Assembly (NCBI GenBank): GCA_900549105.1
Contig: URND01000002.1
Span: 1-64,000, forward strand
Source of the DNA: an uncultured Eubacteriales bacterium
Lineage (GTDB): Bacteria; Bacillota; Clostridia; Lachnospirales; Lachnospiraceae
Direction: 5' to 3'
DNA length: 64,000 nt
Positions within the stretch are counted from its first letter, which is position 1. Each line of letters starts with the position of its first letter. The notes under the pieces were generated by a model. That model ran no database searches, was not told the DNA's origin, and saw only the letters and a list, made by a program, of their open reading frames with translations. Of this stretch, positions 35,288 to 44,220 are shown one piece after another. Position numbers and translations under genes: made by a program.

Positions 35288-36496
35288 ATGAAGGACAGGG
35301 CTTATTTTGAAATCCGCCTGGAAAGTCTCGGCGGTTTGGGGGCAAACCTGTGCGGGAAAATGCTTGGCGAACTGGGGGTGAAATACCTCGGCCTGAACGG
35401 GGCGGCATTTTCCAGTTACGGCTCGGAAAAACGGGGCTCACCCGTCAGTTCATTTATACGGTGGTGTGAGGGCGATAAAGAAATATTGATTAACAGCCCG
35501 GTGCGGGAACCGGACATTCTCGGCATCTTTCAGGAAAATATTTTGTTAAAGTATCCATGGCCGGATATTTTGGAGATGCCCCGGAAAATCGTTGTCAATA
35601 CCCGGAAGGACGGCGATGCGCTGGCAGAAAGTTATCCATGGCTTTCCGGCCATATTTATTATCTTGACGGCATCGCCATTGCCATGCAGACAAAAAGTCG
35701 TATGAATATGATTATGCTTGGCGCCATGATGAAAGCGCTGGAGGATGAAGATATTATAAGCGGACAAAGCCTGGGGAGCGGACAGAATCAGGAAAGCGGG
35801 ACGAATCAGGAAAGCGGGACGAATCAGGAAAGCGGGACGAATCAGGAAAGTGGGATGAGTCGGGGGAGTGAGCAGAATCGGATGGTCAGGGATTTTCTGG
35901 CCTGCGGAAGGCAGTTGATTGAAGAGACCGTCGGCAAAAAATATCCTGACCTTCTGGAAATCAATTTAAATGGATTTATGGCCGGACATGCCATGGTTCA
36001 GCATTTTCACAGAAAGACAGAGGAAAAAAGGATTTCGGAGCCCCGGCAGGAAAAGCTTGTCTGGGGTTATGAAAATGCACCCATTGGCGGTGCAAATCCT
36101 CTGGCCGGAAGTATGGCATCCAATGATTTATCGGCATCGCGGAGCGGTTATCTGCCCCTGTTTGATGCGTCCAAATGTATTCACTGCGGTCTTTGCGATT
36201 CGACTTGTCCCGATATGGTGTTCCAGTTTAAACGGGGAACTTATAAAGGAAAAGAACAGATGATGAATCAGGGGCTGGATTATCACTACTGCAAAGGCTG
36301 CCTCCGGTGTGTTGCCGTCTGTCCGGTGAATGCACTTGTCGCCGGTGTGGAAGCAGAACATCCGGCGCCTCAGTGGTTTGTGCCGGATAAGGATTTGACA
36401 GCTTCGAACATGCATTGGACCCAGAAGGCTTCGGATGGATGGATTACCGGGGAAAGTTATATGAGTGAACGCCGGAATGACGGAGGTGTCAGATAA
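35288..36496 (+). CDS. 2-oxoacid:acceptor oxidoreductase, fused gamma and ferredoxin (delta) subunits
   Basis: 402 residues. The N-terminal two thirds are the gamma subunit (RLESLGGLGANLCGKMLGEL, YGSEKRGSPVSSFIRW). The C-terminus holds two 4Fe-4S sites (CIHCGLCDSTCP and CKGCLRCVAVCP) that pass electrons to ferredoxin. Between them, at about residues 167-190, lies a hydrophilic linker of a six-residue unit NQESGT repeated four times, encoded by an 18-base tandem repeat. It overlaps the catalytic alpha-beta gene by one base. Which oxoacid is used cannot be told. Most clostridial pyruvate enzymes are one long chain, so this is a distinct paralogue. Confidence 0.88.
   Translation: MKDRAYFEIRLESLGGLGANLCGKMLGELGVKYLGLNGAAFSSYGSEKRGSPVSSFIRWCEGDKEILINSPVREPDILGIFQENILLKYPWPDILEMPRKIVVNTRKDGDALAESYPWLSGHIYYLDGIAIAMQTKSRMNMIMLGAMMKALEDEDIISGQSLGSGQNQESGTNQESGTNQESGTNQESGMSRGSEQNRMVRDFLACGRQLIEETVGKKYPDLLEINLNGFMAGHAMVQHFHRKTEEKRISEPRQEKLVWGYENAPIGGANPLAGSMASNDLSASRSGYLPLFDASKCIHCGLCDSTCPDMVFQFKRGTYKGKEQMMNQGLDYHYCKGCLRCVAVCPVNALVAGVEAEHPAPQWFVPDKDLTASNMHWTQKASDGWITGESYMSERRNDGGVR
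35786..35857 (+). repeat. 18-bp tandem repeat, four copies, inside a coding region
   Basis: The unit AATCAGGAAAGCGGGACG occurs four times head to tail at 35786, 35804, 35822 and 35840, the first three identical and the last with two changes. It encodes NQESGT repeats. The unit is a multiple of three, so copy-number changes keep the frame. Confidence 0.92.
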
Positions 36497-38748
36497 TGGA
36501 AAAGAGAGAAATTCAGGCTCAGAAGGTGCTTTTTGACAGTGGAAATGAGCTGGCGGCCTATGCGGCAAAGCAGATTAATTATCATGTTATGGGATATTAT
36601 CCGATTACACCTTCCACCCAGATTGCGGAAAATCTGGATGCGATGAAGGCGGAAGGGCTTCATGATATATCGCTGGTGGCTGCGGAAGGCGAACACAGTG
36701 CGGCGGGGATTTGTTATGGAGCTTCGGCCTGCGGAGGCCGGGTGTTCAATGCGACCAGTGCAAACGGACTTTTATATGCGCTGGAGCAGCTGCCTGTCCA
36801 GTCGGGAACCCGTTTTCCGATGGTGATGAATGTGGCCTGCCGGACCGTCTCCGGCCCTCTGTCGATTAAGGGGGACCACAGTGATATCATGTATGCCTTA
36901 AATACGGGGTGGATTATTCTTTTTGCCGATACGCCTCAGGCTGTTTACGATATGAATATATGCGGATTGAAGCTGGCGGAAAAAGTGAATCTTCCGGTGA
37001 TTGTGGCCTTTGACGGCTTTTTTACAAGTCATCAGAAACGGCGATGCATGGTTTTTGAGTCGGACGAGGTTGTCCGGGAATTTGTCGGCAGGCGGGAGCC
37101 GGAGGTGGATTTGCTGGATATGAACCATCCGGTCACCATCGGTTCCTATATGAATGAACCGGATATTATCAATAATAAATACCAGCTTCATCAGGCGATG
37201 AAATCAGCGGAAAAATGGCTGCCGACGATTTATGAGGAATATGGAGAGATTTCCGGGCGGAATTATGGAACGGCACAGGAATATCAGATGGAAGATGCGG
37301 AAATTGCTGTTTTTATTCTGGGTTCGGCTTATCATACGATGCGCTCTGCTGTTCAGAAGCTCCGCGCTGAGGGCAAGAAAGTCGGCGTGTTTACCGCCGG
37401 TGTTCTTCGGCCGTTTCCGGCGGAAGCTCTTTACAACATTTGTAAAAATGTAAAAACAGTGATTGTTGCCGACAGGCAGGACAGCTACGGCGCCGGCGGC
37501 GGAAATATGACGCTGGAAATCAAGGCAATGCTTCAGAGTTTTGGCAGGGGCGGTAATGATATTCGGGTACTCAGCCGGATTTACGGCCTTGGCGGTAAAG
37601 ATTTTTACGCTGAGGACGGTGAAATGCTTTTTCGGGAGGGTGAGAATCCGAAGGCCAAAGCCTTTGATTATATCGGAGTGACGAAGGGTATCGGCGGCCG
37701 GGAGGAAATACAATATTATGAGCCGATTAGGAAAGAGGCGGCCTCGCCGGGAATTATCCGTCGGAGCATAAACCCGGAAAACGGCCATGTTCAGATTGAA
37801 AATGCCCGAATCAATGAATTGACTGCCATGCCGAAGCGTCTCAGCCCGGGGCATGGGGCCTGTCCGGGATGCGGAATTCCGGTAAACGTAAACCTTCTGC
37901 TTAAAGGTATTGAAGGCCATGTGGTTATATTGTTTCAGACCGGCTGCGGCATGGTGGTGACTACCGGTTATCCGAAAACTTCTTTTAAAATACCTTATAT
38001 TCATAACCTGTTTCAGAATGGGGCGGCAACTTTATCCGGAGTCGTCGAAATGTTTAAACAGCGGCAGAAACGGGGCGAATACCCGGAAGGCGATGTTACC
38101 TTTGTGATGGTCAGCGGCGACGGCGGTATGGATATCGGTTTGGGCTCGGCGATCGGCGCGGCTCTCCGGGGAAGTCATTTGATTTTGCTGGAGTATGATA
38201 ACGGCGGATATATGAATACGGGATATCAGTTGTCCTACTCCACACCGATGGGGGCAAAAAGTTCGACTTCCCATGTGGGGCCGAAGCAATACGGAAAAAC
38301 CTTCTTCCATAAAGATACGGCAGCGATTATGGCGGCCACGGGAATGCCTTATGTGGCAATGGCCGCCGAGTCCAATCCGGCGGATTTTGTAAAGAAAGCG
38401 GCAAAGGCCCAGGTTTACGCCAAATCCGAGGGAATGGCTTATATCCGTGCATTATCGGCCTGCCCGCTGAACTGGTCCGATAAACCGGAGGAAGAGCGGA
38501 CCATCATAGGAAAGGCTGTGGACTGCTGTTACTTCCCGCTTTACGAAGTGGAAAAAGGGCAGACATCTTTGAGTTACAACCCGGAAAAGACGAATAAAAA
38601 AATCCCGGTGCTTGATTGGCTGTCATTGATGGGACGGACACGGCATTTGGGAAAACCCCAGTACAGGGGCGTTGTTGAGGACATCCAAAAAGAAATCGAC
38701 AGACGGTGGGAACGGCTGAAAGCCCTTTCCGACCATCCGTTGTTATAA
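36496..38748 (+). CDS. 2-oxoacid:acceptor oxidoreductase, fused alpha and beta subunits
   Basis: 750 residues. The alpha part (about 1-400) has YYPITPSTQIAENLDAM and AEGEHSAAGICYGASACGGR. The beta part (from about 450) has the CoA/TPP region GHGACPGCGIP and the thiamine-diphosphate motif GDGGMDIGLGSAIGA to YDNGGYMNTG. It would oxidise a 2-oxoacid with CoA to an acyl-CoA, CO2 and reduced ferredoxin. It pairs with the gamma-delta protein encoded just upstream, with overlapping stop and start. Alpha and beta fused in one chain with a separate gamma-delta chain is an uncommon split. Confidence 0.92.
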   Translation: MEKREIQAQKVLFDSGNELAAYAAKQINYHVMGYYPITPSTQIAENLDAMKAEGLHDISLVAAEGEHSAAGICYGASACGGRVFNATSANGLLYALEQLPVQSGTRFPMVMNVACRTVSGPLSIKGDHSDIMYALNTGWIILFADTPQAVYDMNICGLKLAEKVNLPVIVAFDGFFTSHQKRRCMVFESDEVVREFVGRREPEVDLLDMNHPVTIGSYMNEPDIINNKYQLHQAMKSAEKWLPTIYEEYGEISGRNYGTAQEYQMEDAEIAVFILGSAYHTMRSAVQKLRAEGKKVGVFTAGVLRPFPAEALYNICKNVKTVIVADRQDSYGAGGGNMTLEIKAMLQSFGRGGNDIRVLSRIYGLGGKDFYAEDGEMLFREGENPKAKAFDYIGVTKGIGGREEIQYYEPIRKEAASPGIIRRSINPENGHVQIENARINELTAMPKRLSPGHGACPGCGIPVNVNLLLKGIEGHVVILFQTGCGMVVTTGYPKTSFKIPYIHNLFQNGAATLSGVVEMFKQRQKRGEYPEGDVTFVMVSGDGGMDIGLGSAIGAALRGSHLILLEYDNGGYMNTGYQLSYSTPMGAKSSTSHVGPKQYGKTFFHKDTAAIMAATGMPYVAMAAESNPADFVKKAAKAQVYAKSEGMAYIRALSACPLNWSDKPEEERTIIGKAVDCCYFPLYEVEKGQTSLSYNPEKTNKKIPVLDWLSLMGRTRHLGKPQYRGVVEDIQKEIDRRWERLKALSDHPLL

Positions 38749-38772
38749 ATTTAAAATTCAGGAGGAAGAATA

Positions 38773-39396
38773 ATGGATTTCAGAGAAAGTGAAACAATGA
38801 AAAATTTAATGCGGGCTTTTGCAGGCGAAAGTCAGGCGAGAAACAGATATACAATGGCGGCATCTCAGGCAAAAGCCAACGGCTTGTATGTGATTGAAAC
38901 CGTGTTTACCTTTACCGCGGATCAGGAAAAAGAACATGCGAAATTATTTTACAGCCATTTAAAAGATATGGCCGGCGAGACCATTGCTATCGACGGCGGC
39001 TACCCGGTGGACATTGCCCCGGAGGTATCCAAATTGCTCCGCATGGCGCAGCACAACGAATTGGAAGAGTACGATGATGTGTACAAACATTTCGGCGATA
39101 CGGCCAAACAGGAAGGATTTGCCCAGATTGGAAATCTTTTCCACAACATTGCAGCCGTTGAGAAAACCCATGCGGACCGCTTTGAGCATTTCGCACAGCT
39201 CATGGAGCAGGGCAAACTTTTTGTGGCTGACCAGGAAACCGCCTGGATGTGCTTAAACTGCGGCTATATTTATACCGGCAAAGAAGCCCCGAAGGCCTGC
39301 CCGGTGTGCCGGCATGAGCAGGGATATTTTATCCGACAGGTGATGGCGCCATTTGATTTTTCACAGGTGAGCTGCCTTTGCGGCTGCCAAAACTAA
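38773..39396 (+). CDS. rubrerythrin
   Basis: 207 residues. The N-terminal diiron four-helix domain has AGESQARNRYTMAA, DQEKEHAKLF, EEYDDVYKHFGDTAKQEGF and EKTHADRFEHF, which contain the conserved Glu and His ligands. The C-terminal rubredoxin knuckle has its two CxxC pairs (CLNCGYIY, CPVCRHEQGYF). A short cysteine-rich tail (SCLCGCQN) is an extra I do not recall as usual. It reduces hydrogen peroxide in anaerobes. AGGAGGA precedes the ATG, and it is 24 bases behind the oxidoreductase gene, which can supply electrons through ferredoxin. Confidence 0.93.
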   Translation: MDFRESETMKNLMRAFAGESQARNRYTMAASQAKANGLYVIETVFTFTADQEKEHAKLFYSHLKDMAGETIAIDGGYPVDIAPEVSKLLRMAQHNELEEYDDVYKHFGDTAKQEGFAQIGNLFHNIAAVEKTHADRFEHFAQLMEQGKLFVADQETAWMCLNCGYIYTGKEAPKACPVCRHEQGYFIRQVMAPFDFSQVSCLCGCQN

Positions 39397-39421
39397 AGAC
39401 AAAAACTAAAGGCAGATGATT

Positions 39422-39448
39422 GCGGCAGGCGGATTGCCTGCCGTTTTT
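39422..39448 (+). terminator. terminator after rubrerythrin
   Basis: CGGCAGGC, loop GGATT and GCCTGCCG make a perfect eight-base stem followed by TTTTT. Confidence 0.85.
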
Positions 39449-39551
39449 AAATAGCGCCCTGCTATTTGCTGTATTGCCGAGTCGATGCTTGTATTCCCGC
39501 AGATTTTATTGTAACATAAATGATAGAAATCAGTGTGAGGTGACAAACAGG

Positions 39552-40727
39552 ATGGGGAAAGCGGAAATCTGTCCGGTACATAAAAAATGCGGCGGCCCCT
39601 GCCGTTATCAGGGTGTGCCCTATGAGGAACAGTTAAAAATAAAAGAAAAAATGGTTGGAAAACTGATGGGAAAATATTGCAAAATCCATCCTATCGTGGG
39701 GATGGAAAATCCAACCCACTATCGGAATAAAGTTCATGCAGTTTTTGACAGGGACAGAAAGGGAAACATTATTTCCGGCGTGTACAGAGAGGGTACCCAT
39801 CAGGTTATCCCTGTGGAATCCTGCATGATTGAGGATGAATTGGCAGATGAAATCATAGGGACGATTCGCAAGCTGGCGAAATCTTTCAAGATAAAAACTT
39901 ATGATGAGGATACGGGATACGGACTGCTGCGGCATGTGCTTGTGAAACGGGGATTTGCCACGGGGCAGATTATGGTGGTTATCATTACCGGTTCCCCGGT
40001 GTTCCCTTCCCGCAATAACTTTGTCAAGGCGCTTTTAAAAGAGCATCCGCAGATTACAACAATTATTCATAATATCAATGATAAGCGGACGAGCATGGTT
40101 TTGGGCGAGCGGGAAAAAGTGCTCTACGGCAAGGGTTATATCGAGGATATTCTCTGCGGCAAAAAATTCCGTATCTCGGCAAAATCTTTCTACCAGGTGA
40201 ATCCGGTTCAGACGGAGGTGCTTTATAAAAAGGCCATCGAGGCGGCAGGCTTTACCGGAAAAGAGTATGTGATTGATGCTTACTGCGGTATTGGCACTAT
40301 CGGTATGATTGCCAGTGATTACGTGGATGAGGTGATTGGCGTTGAACTTAATCGGGATGCCGTCCGGGATGCCATCGGCAATGCGAAGGCAAACAACATA
40401 AAAAATATCCGTTTTGTCTGCGATGATGCAGGAAAATTCATGGTAAAACTGGCCGCAGCGGCTCAGCGGGATAAAAGCGTCCGTCTGCCGGATGTGGTTC
40501 TTATGGACCCGCCGAGGAGCGGCAGCGACGAAGCCTTTCTGAGTTCCCTCGTGAAAATGAATCCAAAGACAGTTGTGTATGTCTCCTGCAACCCGGTGAC
40601 CCTGGAGCGGGATGTGAAATGGCTTGAGAAAAAGGGATATAAGGCAAGGGGCGTGTGGCCGGTGGACATGTTCCCGGCGACGGAGCATGTGGAGACTATA
40701 GTGTCGATACAAAGAAAAGATATGTAG
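39552..40727 (+). CDS. TrmA/RlmD-type RNA m5U methyltransferase
   Basis: 391 residues from ATG 39552, preceded by TGAGGTG; an upstream extension to 39420 would run through the terminator. An N-terminal cluster of cysteines (CPVHKKCGGPCRY) fits an iron-sulfur site. The methyltransferase domain has DAYCGIGTIGMIA (SAM binding), MDPPRSGSDEAF and the catalytic cysteine in VYVSCNPVTLERD, with the final Glu in EHVETIVS. It methylates a uridine of 23S rRNA, most likely U1939 or U747. No TRAM domain precedes it, so this is a short version. Confidence 0.9.
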   Translation: MGKAEICPVHKKCGGPCRYQGVPYEEQLKIKEKMVGKLMGKYCKIHPIVGMENPTHYRNKVHAVFDRDRKGNIISGVYREGTHQVIPVESCMIEDELADEIIGTIRKLAKSFKIKTYDEDTGYGLLRHVLVKRGFATGQIMVVIITGSPVFPSRNNFVKALLKEHPQITTIIHNINDKRTSMVLGEREKVLYGKGYIEDILCGKKFRISAKSFYQVNPVQTEVLYKKAIEAAGFTGKEYVIDAYCGIGTIGMIASDYVDEVIGVELNRDAVRDAIGNAKANNIKNIRFVCDDAGKFMVKLAAAAQRDKSVRLPDVVLMDPPRSGSDEAFLSSLVKMNPKTVVYVSCNPVTLERDVKWLEKKGYKARGVWPVDMFPATEHVETIVSIQRKDM

Positions 40728-40786
40728 AAATCCTTAATTTTAGGCATTTTCATAAGCATATTGTGTTTACAGATGAGGGTGAGAAA

Positions 40787-40864
40787 ATGAGGAATAAGGA
40801 GATTAAGGATTACATTAATGTGTCGGTGGTGGTTGATATAGAGTGGGGAGATACAAGAAATTGA
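40787..40864 (+). other. possible tiny protein frame
   Basis: A 25-residue frame (begins MRNKEIKDYINVSVVVDIEW) follows GAGGGTGAG. It may be real or a fragment. The rest of the gap 40728-41068 is AT-rich with a weak promoter-like TAAAAT near 41028 and nothing else I can name. Confidence 0.25.
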
Positions 40865-41068
40865 ACGGAGTATAAACTAGTATGACATATATATTTTTAT
40901 GAGCGGACTAGGGGTAATCTCAATATAAGCTTACAATTTTTATGAGTTTCGATAAGATATATTTGCCCTATTATAGTGTTTTCATAATGTAGCAAAAATG
41001 TGTAGAGAATAGGTTAGTAAGATGGTAAAATGTGCATATAGAGTTTTCATGCTAAAGGGGGCTTAATA

Positions 41069-41755
41069 ATGAGATTAGTCAATTATTGGTATATTGATAA
41101 GCAAGGTATAGATAATTTATTATCCCAGATATCTTCAGATTTTATTCAAGAAGAGCATATAAAGATGACTCAAAAAGGAGCTGGCAGCGTTTCTGGAAAT
41201 ATAGGTTTGGCGAAATTACTTAAACAACTGTTTAATGTAGATGTAAACTTGTCCGGTGGGGTTGAAACTACTCGTACAATTGAAAAAGTAGAAATACAAC
41301 CTTATGAAACAAAAATCCAACATCTCAAAAAGTATATTGAAGAAAATGAAGTTTTGTTGCGTAATAAACAGGAAATATTTACAAAGTATGAGCTGGGAAA
41401 AACAAACTTTGTTTTTGGCAATATTGAATTTGATACAAAATTAAATGTAAAAAATTGGGAAGAAGCAGTGGGATTTATACAGCAATGGGGATATATACCA
41501 TTTTATAATAACGGTATAAATATGTATGACGAAAGAGATGATTATTTTAAGAATTCTAATGCTATTAATGCTGAAATAGTAATGAGCATGGGAATTGACA
41601 AAATGCAGACTTCCTATTCTGGATTTACTTCACATCTTGCGACTTCATTAAGAAAATTAGGTGGTAAAGACATTCCTTTAGGAGTTTTCGGACATATTTT
41701 GCAACTGAGTTCTGATTTTTATCAAATTAAGCCATATGCTGTTTGGCTAGGATAA
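41069..41755 (+). CDS. uncharacterised protein beside a GHKL-nuclease gene (DUF6414-like)
   Basis: 228 residues. The N-terminus (VNYWYIDKQGIDNLLSQISS) and later regions (GNIEFDTKLNVKNWEEAVGF, GYIPFYNNGINMYDERDDYF) resemble what I remember of DUF6414, a family of unknown function whose members begin with a 'Y.D..G...L..QI' segment. No enzymatic motif is visible. A run AAAGGGGG precedes the ATG. The base composition is much richer in AT than the genes to the left, a sign of transfer. It lies 92 bases before the ATPase-nuclease gene on the same strand and probably works with it. Confidence 0.6.
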   Translation: MRLVNYWYIDKQGIDNLLSQISSDFIQEEHIKMTQKGAGSVSGNIGLAKLLKQLFNVDVNLSGGVETTRTIEKVEIQPYETKIQHLKKYIEENEVLLRNKQEIFTKYELGKTNFVFGNIEFDTKLNVKNWEEAVGFIQQWGYIPFYNNGINMYDERDDYFKNSNAINAEIVMSMGIDKMQTSYSGFTSHLATSLRKLGGKDIPLGVFGHILQLSSDFYQIKPYAVWLG

Positions 41756-41847
41756 ATTGTAGAATGTACAACTTTATAATCGCTTCATATATAATTGATA
41801 AATAGTTTTTTGTCTAAAATAGAGATAAAAATTTGGGAGGAATTAAA

Positions 41848-43875
41848 ATGATACTACCGTTAAGTGTAAAAAATCAAAGTATAGAGTCGTCTGGGATTAC
41901 GAATGACTATAAGGAAGCTATATGTGAATATATATGGAATGGTCTTGAAGCTCATGCGACAGAAATTAATATTAATTTTAGTCATAATATTGCCTATGGT
42001 ATTGATAACCTCTCAATTTCAGATAATGGTGATGGGATTAGTTATGAGGAATTAGGAGATACATTTGGGGCATTTTTGGCTTCAAAGAAGAATCTTATGT
42101 CTTTGAAAATGAAATCTAAAGCGAATAAAGGAAAAGGACGATTTTCTTTTATGGCATTTGCATGTAGTGCAAAATGGACTACGGTATATAATGATGGTAA
42201 AGAATTAAAAACATATGATATTATTTTGGAAAATGACAAAAAGGAAGTAATAATTTGTACGGAGCCAACAACGTCAATAGAAAGAAACACAGGTACTAAA
42301 GTATTTTTTAGTAATATTTATTCTTTGACAACAGAGAACATGGCTTTTGATGTACTTGAGCCTGTATTACTAAAAGAATTTGCATGGTTTTTATATTTAT
42401 TCAAAAATCGAAATATAAGTATTTGTGTAGATGGAACACCTATTAATTATGGAAAATATATTAATACTGAGTTAAGCGAGAAAGTATCAAAAATAATTGA
42501 TAATATCAGATTTGAAATTAATTTAGTTGTATGGCAAGAATCTATAAAAGAAAAATTTTGTTGTTATTATTTTGATAGTACTGATATTGTAAGGGGTAGA
42601 GAAACTACGACATTTAATAGAAATACTATTGATTTTAATCATAGTGTTTTTGTAAAGTCTGAATTTTTTGATGAGAAAGATGATATAGAAAAACAATTGG
42701 ACGCTTTGCAAATTAGTTTGTTTGAATCAGAGGATGACAAAAAAACATTTAAAAAATTAAAAAAATTTATATCTTCTTTTATCGAAAAAAAGATTGGAAC
42801 ATATATGTCACAAAGAGCAGAAAAGGCAATAAAAGAGATGATGGAGGAAAGAAAAACCTTTCCGACATTTTCCGATGATGCTTATGGGAGGATGAGAAAG
42901 CAAGACTTAGTAAAGATTACAGAAGAAATATATAAGATTGAACCTAAAATATTTTATAAACTTAAACCTATTCAGGAAAAATCTTTGCTTGGATTCTTAA
43001 ATTTGCTTTTAAATTCTGAGGAAAGAGAGAATGTATTATCAATAATTGAACAAATCGTTGAATTGTCGCCAGAGCAAAGGCAGGATTTTTCAGATATGTT
43101 GAAAAAAACTAAATTGGAAAATATTATAGAGTCTATAAAATTTATAGAGGGTAGATACAAAGTTATAGAACTGCTGAAAACTATAGTATACGATTTGACG
43201 CAATTTGCTAATGAAAGAGATCATATTCAGAAAATTGTAGAACAACATTTTTGGCTTTTTGGAGAACAATATAATCTTGCCAGTGCCGATCAGCAGATGA
43301 AAAAGGCATTAGAGAAATACATCAATATTTTATATGGAGAAAACGACATTAATGCAACATTAAAGGAGGATGTTGAACAAGAGCGAAGAATGGATATTTT
43401 TATGTGTAATTCAAGAGAAGTCGAGAATTCATTTGAAACAGTGTTAGAAGAGAATATCATTGTAGAATTAAAAGCGCCAAAAGTTTCGTTATCAAAAAAG
43501 GTTTTAAGGCAAGTTGAAGATTATATGGATTTTATAAGAAAACAACCAGACTTTAATAGCGAGTACAGACGGTGGAAATTTATTGCTGTATGCAGACGAG
43601 TTGATGAAGATATAAAAAGTCGTTATGAAACCTTTAAAGATAAAGGAAAAATAGGATTAGTAGTACAAGTAGAAAATTATGAAGTGTATGCATACACATG
43701 GGACGATGTATTTAAAAGTTTTGAACTAAGACATGCCCCAATTTTGAAGCGGTTAAAATATGACAGAGAACAGTTGGCAAAAGAACTTATGGATGAAGTT
43801 GCATCGGATGAGGGGCGTGGTAAAGTAGATGCTTTAACAGACATAGCGGTATCAACTATTTCAAACGTACAATAA
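41848..43875 (+). CDS. GHKL ATPase with C-terminal Shedu-like (PD-(D/E)XK) nuclease
   Basis: 675 residues. The N-terminus has a complete Bergerat ATP fold: YKEAICEYIWNGLEAHA (N box), DNGDGISYEEL, a glycine-rich lid KGKGRFSF and GTKVFF. A helical middle follows. The end carries a region like the SduA/DUF4263 nuclease: IVEQHFWLFGEQYNLASADQ, then RRMDIFMC and IIVELKAP (Asp and ExK). Such architectures belong to anti-phage systems, in which an ATPase sensor controls a nuclease; here that is inference. ATG 41848 has GGGAGG upstream. AT-rich, and probably acquired together with the preceding gene. Confidence 0.82.
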   Translation: MILPLSVKNQSIESSGITNDYKEAICEYIWNGLEAHATEININFSHNIAYGIDNLSISDNGDGISYEELGDTFGAFLASKKNLMSLKMKSKANKGKGRFSFMAFACSAKWTTVYNDGKELKTYDIILENDKKEVIICTEPTTSIERNTGTKVFFSNIYSLTTENMAFDVLEPVLLKEFAWFLYLFKNRNISICVDGTPINYGKYINTELSEKVSKIIDNIRFEINLVVWQESIKEKFCCYYFDSTDIVRGRETTTFNRNTIDFNHSVFVKSEFFDEKDDIEKQLDALQISLFESEDDKKTFKKLKKFISSFIEKKIGTYMSQRAEKAIKEMMEERKTFPTFSDDAYGRMRKQDLVKITEEIYKIEPKIFYKLKPIQEKSLLGFLNLLLNSEERENVLSIIEQIVELSPEQRQDFSDMLKKTKLENIIESIKFIEGRYKVIELLKTIVYDLTQFANERDHIQKIVEQHFWLFGEQYNLASADQQMKKALEKYINILYGENDINATLKEDVEQERRMDIFMCNSREVENSFETVLEENIIVELKAPKVSLSKKVLRQVEDYMDFIRKQPDFNSEYRRWKFIAVCRRVDEDIKSRYETFKDKGKIGLVVQVENYEVYAYTWDDVFKSFELRHAPILKRLKYDREQLAKELMDEVASDEGRGKVDALTDIAVSTISNVQ

Positions 43876-43923
43876 TCATTAATAAATTGGGGAATTGCAA
43901 TAATTGGACACGAAAAAGCAGCC

Positions 43924-44030
43924 AGTCCGTCTAGTGGTGTGCGAAGCGAAAGCCGCTAGTACGGACTAGCCTGTGTTGGATTGGCGTAAGCCAATCCAAC
44001 TTGTATCCCGGATATCTAACAGTGGGGTAC
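43924..44030. other. three successive hairpins in a gene-free stretch
   Basis: Hairpin 1: AGTCCGTCTAGTGG (43924-43937) with CCGCTAGTACGGACT (43953-43967). Hairpin 2: GTTGGATTGGC (43975-43985), loop GTAA, GCCAATCCAAC (43990-44000), a perfect 11-base stem. Hairpin 3: GTATCCC (44003-44009) with GGGGTAC (44024-44030). No protein frame covers them. The remainder of the gap 43876-44220 holds a 24-codon protein-like tail (44073-44147, ALGLYVTKLKN) and a promoter. The hairpins may be a small structured RNA or the end of a mobile element. Confidence 0.5.
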
Positions 44031-44167
44031 AAATACAATAGGAAATAGGAATCAAAATGCTCGAAACGCTGATTATATAAGGCTTTAGAAGCATTAGGAC
44101 TGTATGTGACAAAATTGAAAAATATCACATATTCCATAAATAACTGAAAACCGTTGAATCAAGAGAT

Positions 44168-44196
44168 TTGAATTTAGGTATTAAGCATAGTATAAT
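44168..44196 (+). promoter_or_regulatory. promoter of the FadR-type regulator
   Basis: TTGAAT (44168-44173), a 17-base spacer and a perfect TATAAT (44191-44196), 24 bases before the ATG. Confidence 0.65.
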
Positions 44197-44220
44197 GGCA
44201 GAAAAGGTTAAGGTGAGATT

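Noticed and set aside
37204..38004. 266-codon minus-strand frame inside the alpha-beta oxidoreductase
   Set aside because: Shadow of a strongly supported gene with the TPP-binding motif on the other strand.
40655..40864. 69-codon frame overlapping the end of the rRNA methyltransferase gene
   Set aside because: Its first two thirds are out of frame inside a solid gene; only the last 25 codons have an independent ribosome site and are noted separately.
43924..43967. Group II intron domain V
   Set aside because: The CCGT...GAAAG...ACGG pattern recalls it, but stem lengths differ, the AGC triad is absent and no intron protein is present.
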